Shown: positions 53,248 to 62,488 of the stretch, one piece after another | Numbering within the stretch: the first letter of the stretch is position 1 | Layout: every line of letters begins with the position of its first letter | From: Vibrio nitrifigilis | GTDB lineage: Bacteria > Pseudomonadota > Gammaproteobacteria > Enterobacterales > Vibrionaceae | Assembly: GCF_015686695.1 (NCBI RefSeq) | Contig: NZ_JADPMR010000001.1 | Coordinates: forward strand, 1,860,001-1,924,000 | Direction: 5' to 3' | Length of the DNA: 64,000 bases | The notes under the pieces: model-generated | What the model was told of the DNA's origin: nothing | Databases searched by the model: none | The model's input: the letters and a program-made list of their open reading frames with translations, nothing else | Translations under genes and position numbers: made by a program

Positions 53248-54327
53248 TTAATAAATTTCAAATGGCTTGTATTCTATATCTGGATAACCAAAGGCTTTCG
53301 GACCTACCACTTCCAACGCTCGGGTAGAACGCAGTAATGGGTGACAAGGAATGCCCAACACTGCCACTTTCTGTCCATAACGCAGTACTTCGGTTGTGAT
53401 CGCGTGACCTGTTTCCACATCCAAAATAATGATGAGATCGGGCACCGAACATTTCACCTCTTCGCCAATACGAAACACCAGGTTTTCATTCTGAATATCA
53501 ACAGACCCCTGTTGCTCAGCAAAATCACCAAAACCCTCTAATGAAGCGATACCGCGGGTAAAACCGGCGGCCATCTTGCGCTCAAGATCGGTGATCTTGC
53601 CGGTAAAGAGCACTTGACCATTTTCTTGACGACAAATCTGCTCAATAGGATCTAACTTCTGTTTGTTCGCATCCATCACAGCCAGACCTAAGTTGGTCGC
53701 TTGGGTGACTGTCCCCGGAACGGCATAACGTTTTACATAAGCGCCATTCATCGGCGCTTCCACCATACCTGCACCGCCTCCCATCTGAACAACACAAGCA
53801 CGAGCTAAGCGTTCAAGCCACACTTCATCGATTAGATCTTTGAAAATAACCGTATTGCCATGCGAGTCAGACATCGCCGCTGGCATACTACAATGCCCGT
53901 AGATACTGAACGTGGTCATCTGCATTTCTGGGAAAGCGCGGCCCATCCCATCACCATCGACCATAGGTAGACCTGTAATCGCGGCAATGGCAGCCGGTCT
54001 TAAACCATTTGCTCCGCCAATTTCCACCGGAATAATCGCATCGACTTTTTTGCCGGTATTCTCTTCGATGGCTCGAATCGCACGAACAATCTCGTTACCT
54101 TCACAGATTTTTTCCATCGATACAGCCGGCGCACCAATATTACCCACGGAAATAACAACTGCGTCATCGTCGAGCTCATCTAAGCTGATCAAGCGCACTT
54201 TGGCACCTTGGCGCATTTCGTTTAAAGCGTGAAGTTTGCCGTAATAAGGATTACCGCCGCCGCCAGTACCCAAGATACCCGCACCGATTTCCATCGCTTC
54301 AATGTCTTTTTCTGTTAATTCTCGCAT
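53248..54327 (-). CDS. DUF917 family protein
   Basis: A 359-residue protein of the DUF917 family, often found next to or fused with hydantoinase/oxoprolinase proteins. Conserved glycine-rich segments are AGILGTGGGGNPYYG near the N-terminus, IIPVEIGGANGLRP and PMVDGDGMGRAFPEMQM in the middle, and TGHAITTEVLRYGQKV near the end. No catalytic role is established, though the acidic and glycine-rich motifs suggest a ligand or metal site. I start at 54327, two bases after the hyuA-like stop, with GGAG inside the end of that gene. Tight spacing implies a joint function or complex. Confidence 0.85.
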   Translation of the reverse strand: MRELTEKDIEAMEIGAGILGTGGGGNPYYGKLHALNEMRQGAKVRLISLDELDDDAVVISVGNIGAPAVSMEKICEGNEIVRAIRAIEENTGKKVDAIIPVEIGGANGLRPAAIAAITGLPMVDGDGMGRAFPEMQMTTFSIYGHCSMPAAMSDSHGNTVIFKDLIDEVWLERLARACVVQMGGGAGMVEAPMNGAYVKRYAVPGTVTQATNLGLAVMDANKQKLDPIEQICRQENGQVLFTGKITDLERKMAAGFTRGIASLEGFGDFAEQQGSVDIQNENLVFRIGEEVKCSVPDLIIILDVETGHAITTEVLRYGQKVAVLGIPCHPLLRSTRALEVVGPKAFGYPDIEYKPFEIY

Positions 54328-54328
54328 C

Positions 54329-55894
54329 TTAAAACTCCAAATCACCGACGACTTTGACACGAATACGCGTCGCATTCCCTGGCAAGTACGCTAGAGGGAT
54401 ATCTTCTTGATCAACAAGGCTAATTGTTTCTGCTTTTGCGCCTGCTGCTACTGCTTTTTCTGTTGCTGCTGCACGAGCTTGTGCGAGTGCATCTTCGCGC
54501 GTCATTTCAGCCAGACTAAAGATTCGATCGACTTCGCCACTCACTTGAGCAATCGCGGCACCGACTGCGTTCGCCACAGAGAAATGATTTGGTCGAATCG
54601 TCGTAAGGTCGCCAATCTTCTCAGGCGCGAGGATCGAGCCACCACCCACCACAATGACAGGAATTTGTGCGGCAGACAGGCGGTTTTTCTCAACCGTATC
54701 CGTGATCAGTTGATCGATACCGCTTAACGCTTTATTAAGGAGCGCTTTATCAACATCTTGCACATGGCTTACCTCTCCGACTTGCGCACGGCCACTTGCC
54801 ACAGCGATATCCGTCGCTGTTAAAGTATCGCCACCAAACACCAAGGCTTTTTCAGTAATGCGATACCCTACGCTTTCTGGACCAATTTTGATGCTCGGTT
54901 CAATGCCTTCGTCATTGCTGGCGATTATCGTACCGCCCCCAAGACCAACACTGACCATATCTGGCATGCGGAAGTTAGTGCGAATACCACCCACATCGAC
55001 TGACATTGCTGCCTGACGGGGGAATCCTTGCTGGACTAAACCAACATCAGTCGTCGTACCACCGATATCGACCACGATCGCATCCTGTTCACCTGACAAG
55101 AACACTGCGCCACGCATTGAGTTGGTTGGGCCGCTGGCAAAGGTTAAGACCGGGAAACGTTCAACGAACTCTGCACTCATCAAGGTGCCATCGTTTTGCG
55201 TAATGAAAAATGGACAAGTGAGGCCACGCGTTTCTAACGCGTTACCAAATGCCTGCACCGTTTTACGACTTAACGTGCGTAAGCTGGCGTTCAAGACTGC
55301 TGCACTTTCACGTTCAAGCAGACCAACACGCCCAACTTCACTGGATAACACAACGTCACATTCAGGATGCTCTGCGGCAAGCAATTCTCGTACGCGTTTT
55401 TCTGTATCATCATTGACCGGACTGAACACACAGTTCACAGCCACAGAAGTGATTTGCTTGTGTTTTAGCTCTTGGGCGATACGAATAATTTCTGGTTCGT
55501 CTAATGGATTAATTAATCGACCATCAAACTCATAACCGCCTTTGACCAAATAGCGGCCACCATCAACAAGCTCAAGAATGTCAGAAGGCCAATCAATAAA
55601 AGGAGGCACACTCAATGTTGCTGGTAGACAGACGCGAATCACTGCTGTTTTCGTTAAATGCTTACGTTCGACGACCGCATTGGTAAAGTGGGTCGTACCG
55701 ATCATTACTGCTCGAACATCGCTATGCGAGATCCCAGACTCATTTAATACCGCTTGCAGCGCCTGTTGCACGCCAGTGGTCACATCTTCTGATGTTGGCT
55801 GTTTGGTGGCAGCTAGCACGGTATCATCGAGCATAATGACCGCGTCAGTGTTCGTCCCACCGACGTCGATACCGATTCGATAATTGGCACTCAT
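54329..55894 (-). CDS. HyuA-like hydantoinase/oxoprolinase family protein
   Basis: A 521-residue protein of the HyuA family, which uses ATP to phosphorylate a lactam or imide carbonyl before ring opening (5-oxoproline, hydantoins, caprolactam). The sugar-kinase-like fold has two phosphate-binding motifs, IGIDVGGTNTDAV near residue 6 and VVDIGGTTTDVGLV near 275, plus the GTTHFTNAVVERK segment. The 521-residue length lacks the C-terminal extension of long HyuA proteins. No HyuB-type partner gene is adjacent; a DUF917 gene follows instead. The real substrate is unknown. Confidence 0.88.
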   Translation of the reverse strand: MSANYRIGIDVGGTNTDAVIMLDDTVLAATKQPTSEDVTTGVQQALQAVLNESGISHSDVRAVMIGTTHFTNAVVERKHLTKTAVIRVCLPATLSVPPFIDWPSDILELVDGGRYLVKGGYEFDGRLINPLDEPEIIRIAQELKHKQITSVAVNCVFSPVNDDTEKRVRELLAAEHPECDVVLSSEVGRVGLLERESAAVLNASLRTLSRKTVQAFGNALETRGLTCPFFITQNDGTLMSAEFVERFPVLTFASGPTNSMRGAVFLSGEQDAIVVDIGGTTTDVGLVQQGFPRQAAMSVDVGGIRTNFRMPDMVSVGLGGGTIIASNDEGIEPSIKIGPESVGYRITEKALVFGGDTLTATDIAVASGRAQVGEVSHVQDVDKALLNKALSGIDQLITDTVEKNRLSAAQIPVIVVGGGSILAPEKIGDLTTIRPNHFSVANAVGAAIAQVSGEVDRIFSLAEMTREDALAQARAAATEKAVAAGAKAETISLVDQEDIPLAYLPGNATRIRVKVVGDLEF

Positions 55895-55911
55895 ATTCTA
55901 CTCCTTGTCCA

Positions 55912-57594
55912 TTACGCTGATTGCAGCATTACCGCTGCCTCACCGTCGCTTAAATGGGGTTTATGTTGTTCTTCCTCATCACTGATCACCGGAATGGCGC
56001 GAATCAATGTGCGGGTATAATCAGTTTTAGGGTGACGAAAGACTTGCTCTGTCGTGCCCTCTTCTAGTAGCTCACCGCGATACATCACGGCAACGCGATT
56101 ACAAAAATGACGCATTAAGCTCAAATCATGAGAAATAAACAGATACGTTAGGCTCAATTCCCGCTGCAGTTTTTCCAGCAACTCAATAACACTTTTCTGC
56201 ACCGACACATCCAGCGCGGACGTCGGTTCATCGAGCACTAAAATTTTTGGATTTGCCGCTAATGCACGCGCTATCGCGACCCGTTGTTGCTGACCGCCCG
56301 ACAAACTGGACGGATACATCTGCGCGTACTCTTCGGGTAATTCCACCAGCGCCAATAACCGTTTTACTTCAGCCTCTACATCTCCCGTGTGGCCGATAAA
56401 CTTCAGCGGCACCGTCAAGGTTTGCGCCACAGTACGTCTCGGGTTTAACGAGCTGGACGGATTCTGGTGTACCATTTGAATCGAATGGCGGTTTGCCACT
56501 TTACTGCGCCAAGTCTTAAGTGGTGTACTTTCAAGCAAAATATTGCCTGATGTGGTGTCGATAAGGCCCATAATCATTCGAGCTAACGTTGTTTTGCCTG
56601 AACCTGATTCACCGGCTAAGCCGTAGGTATCGCCTTGATAGATACTCAGCGATAACGGTTTCACCGCTTCAACACTTTGCACGGGTCGTTTACGCCAATC
56701 ACGTTTGGTGACAAATGTTTTGCTTACCGACACCGCCTTGACCATGACTTTGTCGCTGCCCTGAGCCGGTTTTTGCTCTGAAGTGTCGTCATAAAGCTTG
56801 GGAACAGAATCGAATAAACGCTGAGTGTATGAATGCTGCGCGTTATCAAAAATTGCCGCTAATGAGCCAGTTTCTACCATGCGTCCGTGTTGCATTACAT
56901 ACACACGATCTGCCGTTTGCCGCACAACGCCTAAGTTATGCGTAATCATTAACAGCGCTAACTGCTCATCTTTCACCAATTGGTTAATCAGTTGAATGAT
57001 TTCATCTTGCGTGGTGACGTCTAACGCGGTACCGGGCTCATCAGCGATCAGCAACTTAGTGGGATGTAAAAGAGCCATCGCAATCAATACGCGTTGGCGC
57101 ATTCCACCAGAGAGTTGCCAAGGATACGCGTTATAAACCCGCTCAGGATCTGGTAATTTAACTTTACTAAGTACTTCAAGAATATGATGTTTACGCGCAG
57201 CTTTCGTGCGTTTTTGACCTGATGTTTGCTCCACAAACTTCATGATATCTATTAGATGGTCACGAATACGAAACACTGGATTGAACGATGTTTGCGGGTC
57301 TTGCTGAATCATAGACATCACATGCCCTTTCAACCCTTCTCGCTCTGGAGTACTCATTTGGGAAATCGGCTTACCTTCAATGAAGATATCCCCGCTTAAG
57401 ATTTCCACCTGATCCATATTCAAGGTGCCAATCAGCATTTTACTGGTGACACTTTTGCCAGAACCCGATTCACCAATCAGTGCGACCCGTTCACCCGGTT
57501 GAATGTGCAGATTGATATGGTGCAGCACCTGACGTTGACCACCATACATCTTAAATGCGAGGCTAAAATCTTTAATCTCAACTAATGCTGTCAT
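55912..57594 (-). CDS. Fused double ATP-binding subunit of a peptide-type ABC importer
   Basis: A 560-residue protein with two ABC ATPase domains, equivalent to DppD and DppF joined, as in GsiA or YejF. Domain 1 has Walker A GESGSGKSVTSK, signature LSGGMRQRV and Walker B LLIADEPGTALDV. Domain 2 has Walker A GESGSGKTTLARM, signature LSGGQQQRV and Walker B ILVLDEPTSALDV. Walker B in domain 1 reads GT where PT is usual. It powers the two permeases encoded just upstream; the permease stop is two bases away. Confidence 0.93.
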   Translation of the reverse strand: MTALVEIKDFSLAFKMYGGQRQVLHHINLHIQPGERVALIGESGSGKSVTSKMLIGTLNMDQVEILSGDIFIEGKPISQMSTPEREGLKGHVMSMIQQDPQTSFNPVFRIRDHLIDIMKFVEQTSGQKRTKAARKHHILEVLSKVKLPDPERVYNAYPWQLSGGMRQRVLIAMALLHPTKLLIADEPGTALDVTTQDEIIQLINQLVKDEQLALLMITHNLGVVRQTADRVYVMQHGRMVETGSLAAIFDNAQHSYTQRLFDSVPKLYDDTSEQKPAQGSDKVMVKAVSVSKTFVTKRDWRKRPVQSVEAVKPLSLSIYQGDTYGLAGESGSGKTTLARMIMGLIDTTSGNILLESTPLKTWRSKVANRHSIQMVHQNPSSSLNPRRTVAQTLTVPLKFIGHTGDVEAEVKRLLALVELPEEYAQMYPSSLSGGQQQRVAIARALAANPKILVLDEPTSALDVSVQKSVIELLEKLQRELSLTYLFISHDLSLMRHFCNRVAVMYRGELLEEGTTEQVFRHPKTDYTRTLIRAIPVISDEEEQHKPHLSDGEAAVMLQSA

Positions 57595-57596
57595 GC

Positions 57597-58511
57597 TTAG
57601 ACCTCCACATCGAAAAAGTCGCGTAAACCATCACCAAGCAGGTTAAATCCTAAAATGGCGTATAAAATGGCAAGACCAGGCATTAAGGCTTCCCACCAAG
57701 ATTCCGGCATGTAAGACGCCCCGGTCGAGACCATCGTGCCTAAATCTGGGGTTGGCGGCTGAACACCCAAGCCTAAAAAGCTTAACGTCGCGCCAAACAG
57801 GATGACGAAACCGGCATCCAACGTCGTTTTCACACTGATGGCCGCAATACAGTTAGGTAGTATTTCTTTCACCACAATGTGCCAATGACTCGCACCAGAG
57901 AGGCGTGCTGCTTCGACAAAATCTTCGGTCACGATACTTTTCGCTAAGCGATACACTAACCGGCAGTGCCAGTTCCACCATAAAAAGGCAATCGCAATCA
58001 TGGCATTCACTAAGTTCGGCTCAAGAATGGAGGTGATGGCGAGTGCCAACGCCAAAGGTGGCACAGCAAGTAACATGTCGTTAAAACGCATGATTACCTG
58101 TTCAATCCAACCACCCGCGTAAGCTGCCACAATTCCTAAAATAACTCCGATAGGTACAGACAGTGCTAGCACACCCACAACCAATGACAATGAAATTCGA
58201 TAGCCAAAGATAACTCGCGATAAAATGTCTCGCCCTACGTTGTCTGTCCCCATTAAATATTCAAGGCTCGGCGCGTGATGACGGGCGCGAAAGTTAACAA
58301 AGGTGCCTACATGTTCTGGATAAGGCGCAATCCAAGGAGCAAATACCGCGAGAATCACCACGCTTAACACGATGAGCAAACCGATCACTGCGGTTGGATT
58401 GCGTGAAAAGCGATACCATGCCTTTTGCAAGTTGGAATACTGTTTATCTGCTTTTGCCGGTGAAAATTCCTGCTCACCATTGGGTAGTTGGGTTGGTAAT
58501 ACTTGGCTCAT
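57597..58511 (-). CDS. Peptide-type ABC transporter permease (DppC-like)
   Basis: A 304-residue inner-membrane permease with the N-terminal OppC-type extension and about six helices. LMGTDNVGRDILSRVIFGYRISL is the family's DppC hallmark, and EAARLSGASHWHIVVKEILPN is the EAA loop that contacts the ATPase. It overlaps the dppB-like gene by four bases (ATGA). Confidence 0.93.
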   Translation of the reverse strand: MSQVLPTQLPNGEQEFSPAKADKQYSNLQKAWYRFSRNPTAVIGLLIVLSVVILAVFAPWIAPYPEHVGTFVNFRARHHAPSLEYLMGTDNVGRDILSRVIFGYRISLSLVVGVLALSVPIGVILGIVAAYAGGWIEQVIMRFNDMLLAVPPLALALAITSILEPNLVNAMIAIAFLWWNWHCRLVYRLAKSIVTEDFVEAARLSGASHWHIVVKEILPNCIAAISVKTTLDAGFVILFGATLSFLGLGVQPPTPDLGTMVSTGASYMPESWWEALMPGLAILYAILGFNLLGDGLRDFFDVEV

Positions 58512-59533
58512 GATGACAGTCCTTTTAATTTCACACGCGGGTCAACAAGACCGATGACAAAGTCGATCAACAGGTTAATCACGATAAAGAACACACCGGA
58601 AACCAGCACCACACCGATGACCGCATTAAAATCTTTGTGCAAAATAGAACGCACGCCATAGCTGGCAACACCCGGCCAAGAGAACACCATCTCCACCACA
58701 AAAGCGTTACCGATTAACGAAGCAAACTCCAACCCCAGAATGGTAAGTGGCGCGGACGCCGAAAGGCGCAGTAGATATTTAAAATTCACTTTTCGTTTTG
58801 AAACACCGCAAGCCCGCAATGTTTCAACGTGCTCACGATGACTAAATTCAATCATTGAAGAGCGAGTGATCCGCATCACCTGACTGATACCTGCGGCAGA
58901 AAGCGCGATGGCAGGCAGTAAGATATGTTGCAGCGCGTTAAGCCAGACATCCCAACGACCTTGTAGTGCACTATCAATGAAAATCAGGCCAGTACTACCT
59001 GGGTGATAATTAAGTGAAGCAGAGACACGTTCGGTGACCGGAAGATCGATCCAACCTAAGCTTGCAATCAGTTGTAGCACTAAGGCAATTAAAAATGACG
59101 GCGTCACTACACCAACGAGTGAGAATATTCGTGAGAATTGATCAAATACACCATTGGGTTTATAAGCCGCTAGAATCCCCAGAGGCATTCCGATAAAAGC
59201 AGTAAAGAATACTGAAATGATAACAAGCTCTAATGTTGCTGGAAGCGCTTGAATAATATCAGTCAAGACAGGGCGATCGGTTACCGTTGATTGGCCCATA
59301 TCACCGTGAAATAGGTTAGTCACATAATCGAAATACTGTACAACTATCGACTGATCGAGACCCATTTTGATATGCAGAGCCTGCACCTGCTGCGGTGTGG
59401 CTAACGGTCCGAGGGCAATACGCGCTGGATCGCCGGGTACGAGACGAGCGACGACAAAAATAATGATCGATAATCCGACCAGTACCAGCAACAAACGCAT
59501 AAAGCGCAGCCATAGGTAATAGGCTTGGTCCAT
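58508..59533 (-). CDS. Peptide-type ABC transporter permease (DppB-like)
   Basis: A 341-residue inner-membrane permease and first gene of the operon. VARLVPGDPARIALGP near the N-terminus is the DppB/OppB signature. EHVETLRACGVSKRKVNFKYLLR is the EAA loop, and FVVEMVFSWPGVASYGV is typical of the C-terminal helices. The ATG at 59533 has AAGGA eight bases upstream; seven codons of extra in-frame sequence upstream lack such a site. A 276-base region with inverted repeats separates it from the divergent aminotransferase gene. Confidence 0.92.
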   Translation of the reverse strand: MDQAYYLWLRFMRLLLVLVGLSIIIFVVARLVPGDPARIALGPLATPQQVQALHIKMGLDQSIVVQYFDYVTNLFHGDMGQSTVTDRPVLTDIIQALPATLELVIISVFFTAFIGMPLGILAAYKPNGVFDQFSRIFSLVGVVTPSFLIALVLQLIASLGWIDLPVTERVSASLNYHPGSTGLIFIDSALQGRWDVWLNALQHILLPAIALSAAGISQVMRITRSSMIEFSHREHVETLRACGVSKRKVNFKYLLRLSASAPLTILGLEFASLIGNAFVVEMVFSWPGVASYGVRSILHKDFNAVIGVVLVSGVFFIVINLLIDFVIGLVDPRVKLKGLSS

Positions 59534-59593
59534 GTATCTATCCTTGATAATCATTCCTTGCCTATTAAATCATCATAGCCACGCTCGACTCAC

Positions 59594-59610
59594 AACCCCA
59601 TAAAAGGGTA
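59594..59610. promoter_or_regulatory. Inverted repeat AACCC-N7-GGGTA
   Basis: First of a set of 17-base inverted repeats in the divergent promoter region between the ABC operon and the aminotransferase gene. Arms of five bases (four perfectly paired) with a seven-base AT-rich spacer. It is a candidate operator. Confidence 0.45.
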
Positions 59611-59700
59611 GTTTTTCGATTTTATGAGATAGTTTATTAATCAGAATTGCGTATTATTTAAGTATTTTAGTGTTTGCTTTTGTAACTAATTTGCTTTGAC

Positions 59701-59761
59701 TACCCGTAAATAGGGTAAAACCATCCCTATAAGTTAAATACTTTTCTCATATCCCGTGAGA
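59701..59761. promoter_or_regulatory. Cluster of inverted repeats TACCC-N7-GGGTA and TCTCA-N7-TGAGA
   Basis: Three overlapping or adjacent palindromes: TACCC-N7-GGGTA (59701-59717), ATAGGG-N9-CCCTAT (59710-59730) and TCTCA-N7-TGAGA (59745-59761). The shared five-seven-five geometry with the copy at 59594 suggests binding of a dimeric regulator. No assigned consensus is known to me. Confidence 0.45.
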
Positions 59762-59809
59762 TAGTAGACTCACTGCATAAAATACAGAAGAAAGGGAGGT
59801 ATTCTTCAC

Positions 59810-60988
59810 ATGAGTTCATCTGCTGATCTCGACATTAGTCCAATTGCCCAGGGGCTATCTGAATCATCTATCCGTACCGTCGCAAACTACGGTATGACAC
59901 TGCCTGACGTAGTACCGCTTTGGTTTGGCGAATCTGATATTCCAACGCCGAAATTCATTTCTGAAGCAGCGATCGCGAGCCTGCAACGCGATGAAACTCG
60001 CTACACTCCCAATAATGGTTTACCTCCACTTCGCCAAGCGTTGAGTGATTACTCCAACCGCTTATACGACCAAACATTTACCCCCGATAATATTGTCGTC
60101 ACCGTATCGGGGACAGACGCCGTAATGCTCGCGTGCCAAACCTGCTTATCTGCTGGTGACAAAGTCGTGGTTATCACCCCCGTGTTTCCTACGTTATTTG
60201 CGACACCAGAGCTTTTGGGCGCTAACGTGGTTCCTTTTGCTCTAGAACAGTCCGAAAATCGCTTTGTATTAAATTTGAATGCTCTATTCGCAGAAGCTAA
60301 AGACGCCCGTGCGATTGTAATTAATAGCCCTAATAACCCAACGGGCTGGGCGGCATCGCAAGATGAAATCAAAGCCATCATGGAATTTTCTCGTGCCAAT
60401 GGTATTTGGATCATTTCCGACGAAGTGTATAACCGTCATAGTTACGAGCAGGACTGTGCACCTTCGTTTGCAAATGAAATGCAAGAAGATGACAAGTTGC
60501 TTATTTGCAACAGTTTTTCTAAAGCGTGGTGCATGACTGGTTGGCGTTTAGGCTGGCTAACCTTGCCACAGCAACTCACACCCACCATCACGAAATTAAT
60601 TGAATTTAACGTGTCATGTGCCCCTGCTTTTGTGCAACACGGTGGTCTTGCTGCAATCACTCAAGGTGAAGCATTTGTTCATCAAACTCTTGAGCGCTTT
60701 CGTCAAGGTCGCGACCTTGTACAACAATACCTTGGTGATATCGACGGCGTGACTTTGTATGACATGCCAGCAACCTTTTACGCCTTTATCAAAGTCAAAG
60801 GGTTAACAGACAACAGTCAGCCCGCTATTTTAGAGATGATCGAAAAACACCGTGTCGGCGTCGCCCCAGGTGAAGCCTTCGGCGCAGCTGGCGCCGGCCA
60901 CTTGCGTATTTGTTATGGCAGTCATCCAGACAAACTCGAACAAGGCCTAGCCGGCATCCGAGACTATCTCATCAACTTCACCAAATAA
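59810..60988 (+). CDS. PLP-dependent class I/II aminotransferase
   Basis: A 392-residue fold type I aminotransferase. The PLP lysine is K238 in NSFSKAWCMTGWRLG. N177 in INSPNNPTGW and D204 with Y207 in SDEVYNRH are the cofactor-ring residues, and the substrate carboxylate-binding arginine lies in HLRICYG near the C-terminus. The closest general type is the aspartate/aromatic aminotransferase I-gamma group; the real amino donor is unknown. GGGAGG lies upstream of the ATG. Divergent to the ABC/hydantoinase operon, it may process the amino acid released there. Confidence 0.88.
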   Translation: MSSSADLDISPIAQGLSESSIRTVANYGMTLPDVVPLWFGESDIPTPKFISEAAIASLQRDETRYTPNNGLPPLRQALSDYSNRLYDQTFTPDNIVVTVSGTDAVMLACQTCLSAGDKVVVITPVFPTLFATPELLGANVVPFALEQSENRFVLNLNALFAEAKDARAIVINSPNNPTGWAASQDEIKAIMEFSRANGIWIISDEVYNRHSYEQDCAPSFANEMQEDDKLLICNSFSKAWCMTGWRLGWLTLPQQLTPTITKLIEFNVSCAPAFVQHGGLAAITQGEAFVHQTLERFRQGRDLVQQYLGDIDGVTLYDMPATFYAFIKVKGLTDNSQPAILEMIEKHRVGVAPGEAFGAAGAGHLRICYGSHPDKLEQGLAGIRDYLINFTK

Positions 60989-60993
60989 CCCCC

Positions 60994-61016
60994 AAAATCC
61001 CGCCCCGCGGGATTTT
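60994..61016 (+). terminator. Intrinsic terminator of the aminotransferase gene
   Basis: Ten-base stem AAAATCCCGC with a three-base loop; the T-run is part of the right arm. It lies five bases past the stop. Confidence 0.75.
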
Positions 61017-61028
61017 ACCCCCTAACGG

Positions 61029-61121
61029 GGACAGGCACTTTAAGCCCCCTCCCTCTTATAAGGGCAGGCACCGCAATAGCCAAGTTGAGCTCGCCACTCC
61101 TCCTTTATAAGGACAGTCACT
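61029..61121 (+). repeat. Three upstream REP-like copies of the transposase-associated repeat
   Basis: GGACAGGCACT (61029-61039), TTATAAGGGCAGGCACC (61056-61072) and TTATAAGGACAGTCACT (61105-61121), all in the plus orientation, between the aminotransferase and the transposase gene. Confidence 0.7.
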
Positions 61122-61220
61122 GTAATTATTGAAATGGCTCGCATTTAGCTACCTCATTTCTACCTTTTGTCGTTATTGCAAGACAGTATGAATCTCTCCC
61201 TCAACGACACAGAGTTCGTA

Positions 61221-62177
61221 ATGACAATAGCCAGAAGCCAACAAGTCGACGTATCGATTACACCCTACTATCACTGTGTGTCACGCTGTGTTCGTCGCTC
61301 GTTTCTTTGTGGGGTAGACTCAATTACTGGGAAAAGTTATGAACATCGCCAACGTTGGGTAGAGCAAAGAATTCAACAGCTTGCAGTCATTTACTGTATC
61401 GATGTCTGCTCCTACGCAGTGATGTCTAATCACTACCATCTCGTCGTCCATATCAATCGAGAAAAAGCGCTCTCATTATCGAATAGAGAAGTCATTATGC
61501 GCTGGAGTCGTGAACATCAACTTCACCCTCTGATTATCAGATACTTAAACAACGACAAGTTAGATAAATCCAGTTTAGATAAATGCCATGAAATTACTGC
61601 CTGTTGGCGGGAACGCTTATTTTCTCTTAGTTGGATGATGAAAGAACTCAACATGTCGATTGCAGTCAAAGCGAATAAAGAAGACGATTGCACCGGACAT
61701 TTTTGGGAGGGTCGATACAAATCCCAAGCTTTGTTAGATGAAAAGGCACTACTCGCCGCAATGACCTATGTTGATCTCAATCCAGTGCGTGCAGGAATTG
61801 CAACTACCCCCGAACATTCCAACCACACCTCCATTAAATTACGGACTTTGGCGGTAAAGACGCAAGTACCTGAGCGGTGCTTGTTTAAATTTACTGGTAA
61901 TCAAGCCGCCAATTCACATCAAGGACTTCCCTTTTATCTGCACGATTATCTTCAGTGGGTCGATTGGGTTGGCAAAAACATACGCAAACCTAACTCCGCT
62001 TCGATTCCATCATATGAGCCAGGTATTTTACAAAGATTAGGTTTAGAACCACACGCTTTTATGAGTCAGTGTCTAGCCATAGAACAACGTGGAAGGCTAT
62101 GGATAGGTCAAAAAGTTCAGCTAACTGCAGCGAAATCGAAACTCGGTAAATCGAGAATATGCGGTCTAGTTATTTGA
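61221..62177 (+). CDS. REP-associated tyrosine transposase (RAYT, IS200/Y1-like)
   Basis: A 318-residue single-strand transposase of the Y1 HUH family. TPYYHCVSRCVRRSFLCG is the conserved start of these proteins, AVMSNHYHLVVHI carries the HUH metal-binding histidines, and FWEGRYKSQALLDEKALLAAMTYVDLNPVRAGI is the C-terminal helix block. The catalytic tyrosine is expected in that block or just before it. RAYTs are usually single-copy and act on REP palindromes; copies of a matching short repeat flank this gene on both sides. I use the ATG at 61221, where the family usually begins; ATG 61188 or TTG 61167 are possible alternatives. Confidence 0.87.
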   Translation: MTIARSQQVDVSITPYYHCVSRCVRRSFLCGVDSITGKSYEHRQRWVEQRIQQLAVIYCIDVCSYAVMSNHYHLVVHINREKALSLSNREVIMRWSREHQLHPLIIRYLNNDKLDKSSLDKCHEITACWRERLFSLSWMMKELNMSIAVKANKEDDCTGHFWEGRYKSQALLDEKALLAAMTYVDLNPVRAGIATTPEHSNHTSIKLRTLAVKTQVPERCLFKFTGNQAANSHQGLPFYLHDYLQWVDWVGKNIRKPNSASIPSYEPGILQRLGLEPHAFMSQCLAIEQRGRLWIGQKVQLTAAKSKLGKSRICGLVI

Positions 62178-62408
62178 CCCACTATCTCATTTATAAACAA
62201 TACCAGCCCCTCTTCTTTCGTAATCAGTTATACAGATTAGACCAATCATTTTTACTCTCTGGGCAGAAAATCGTTTAGAAATGCCCATTGATTAAAATCT
62301 TTTTACATTAGTAACGTCGATATTCATCGTGGTTTGCACTAAAAAATAAATAACTGCAGCTCTTGTCAGTTAGCTCACTCCCAATGGATATCGTCATTTC
62401 GCTTATTA

Positions 62409-62447
62409 TGCCTGTCCTTATAAATTAGCCGATTAAAGTGTCTGTCC
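62409..62447 (-). repeat. Two downstream REP-like copies in inverse orientation
   Basis: TGCCTGTCCTTATAA (62409-62423) and AGTGTCTGTCC (62437-62447), the reverse complement of the repeats upstream of the transposase. Confidence 0.68.
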
Positions 62448-62488
62448 ATTTAACAAGACCCTTACTATTACGCGCTAAACAAACAAAA

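Noticed and set aside
55122..55535. A 137-codon plus-strand frame inside the hyuA-like gene
   Set aside because: Antisense shadow of a conserved coding region.
59696..59733. Sigma-70 promoter with TTGACT and TATAAG for the aminotransferase gene
   Set aside because: The spacing between the two elements is 26 bases, too long to support.
61167..61220. Longer N-terminus of the transposase from TTG 61167 or ATG 61188
   Set aside because: The extra residues do not look like the family, whose members usually begin at the MTxARSQQ-like start used here.
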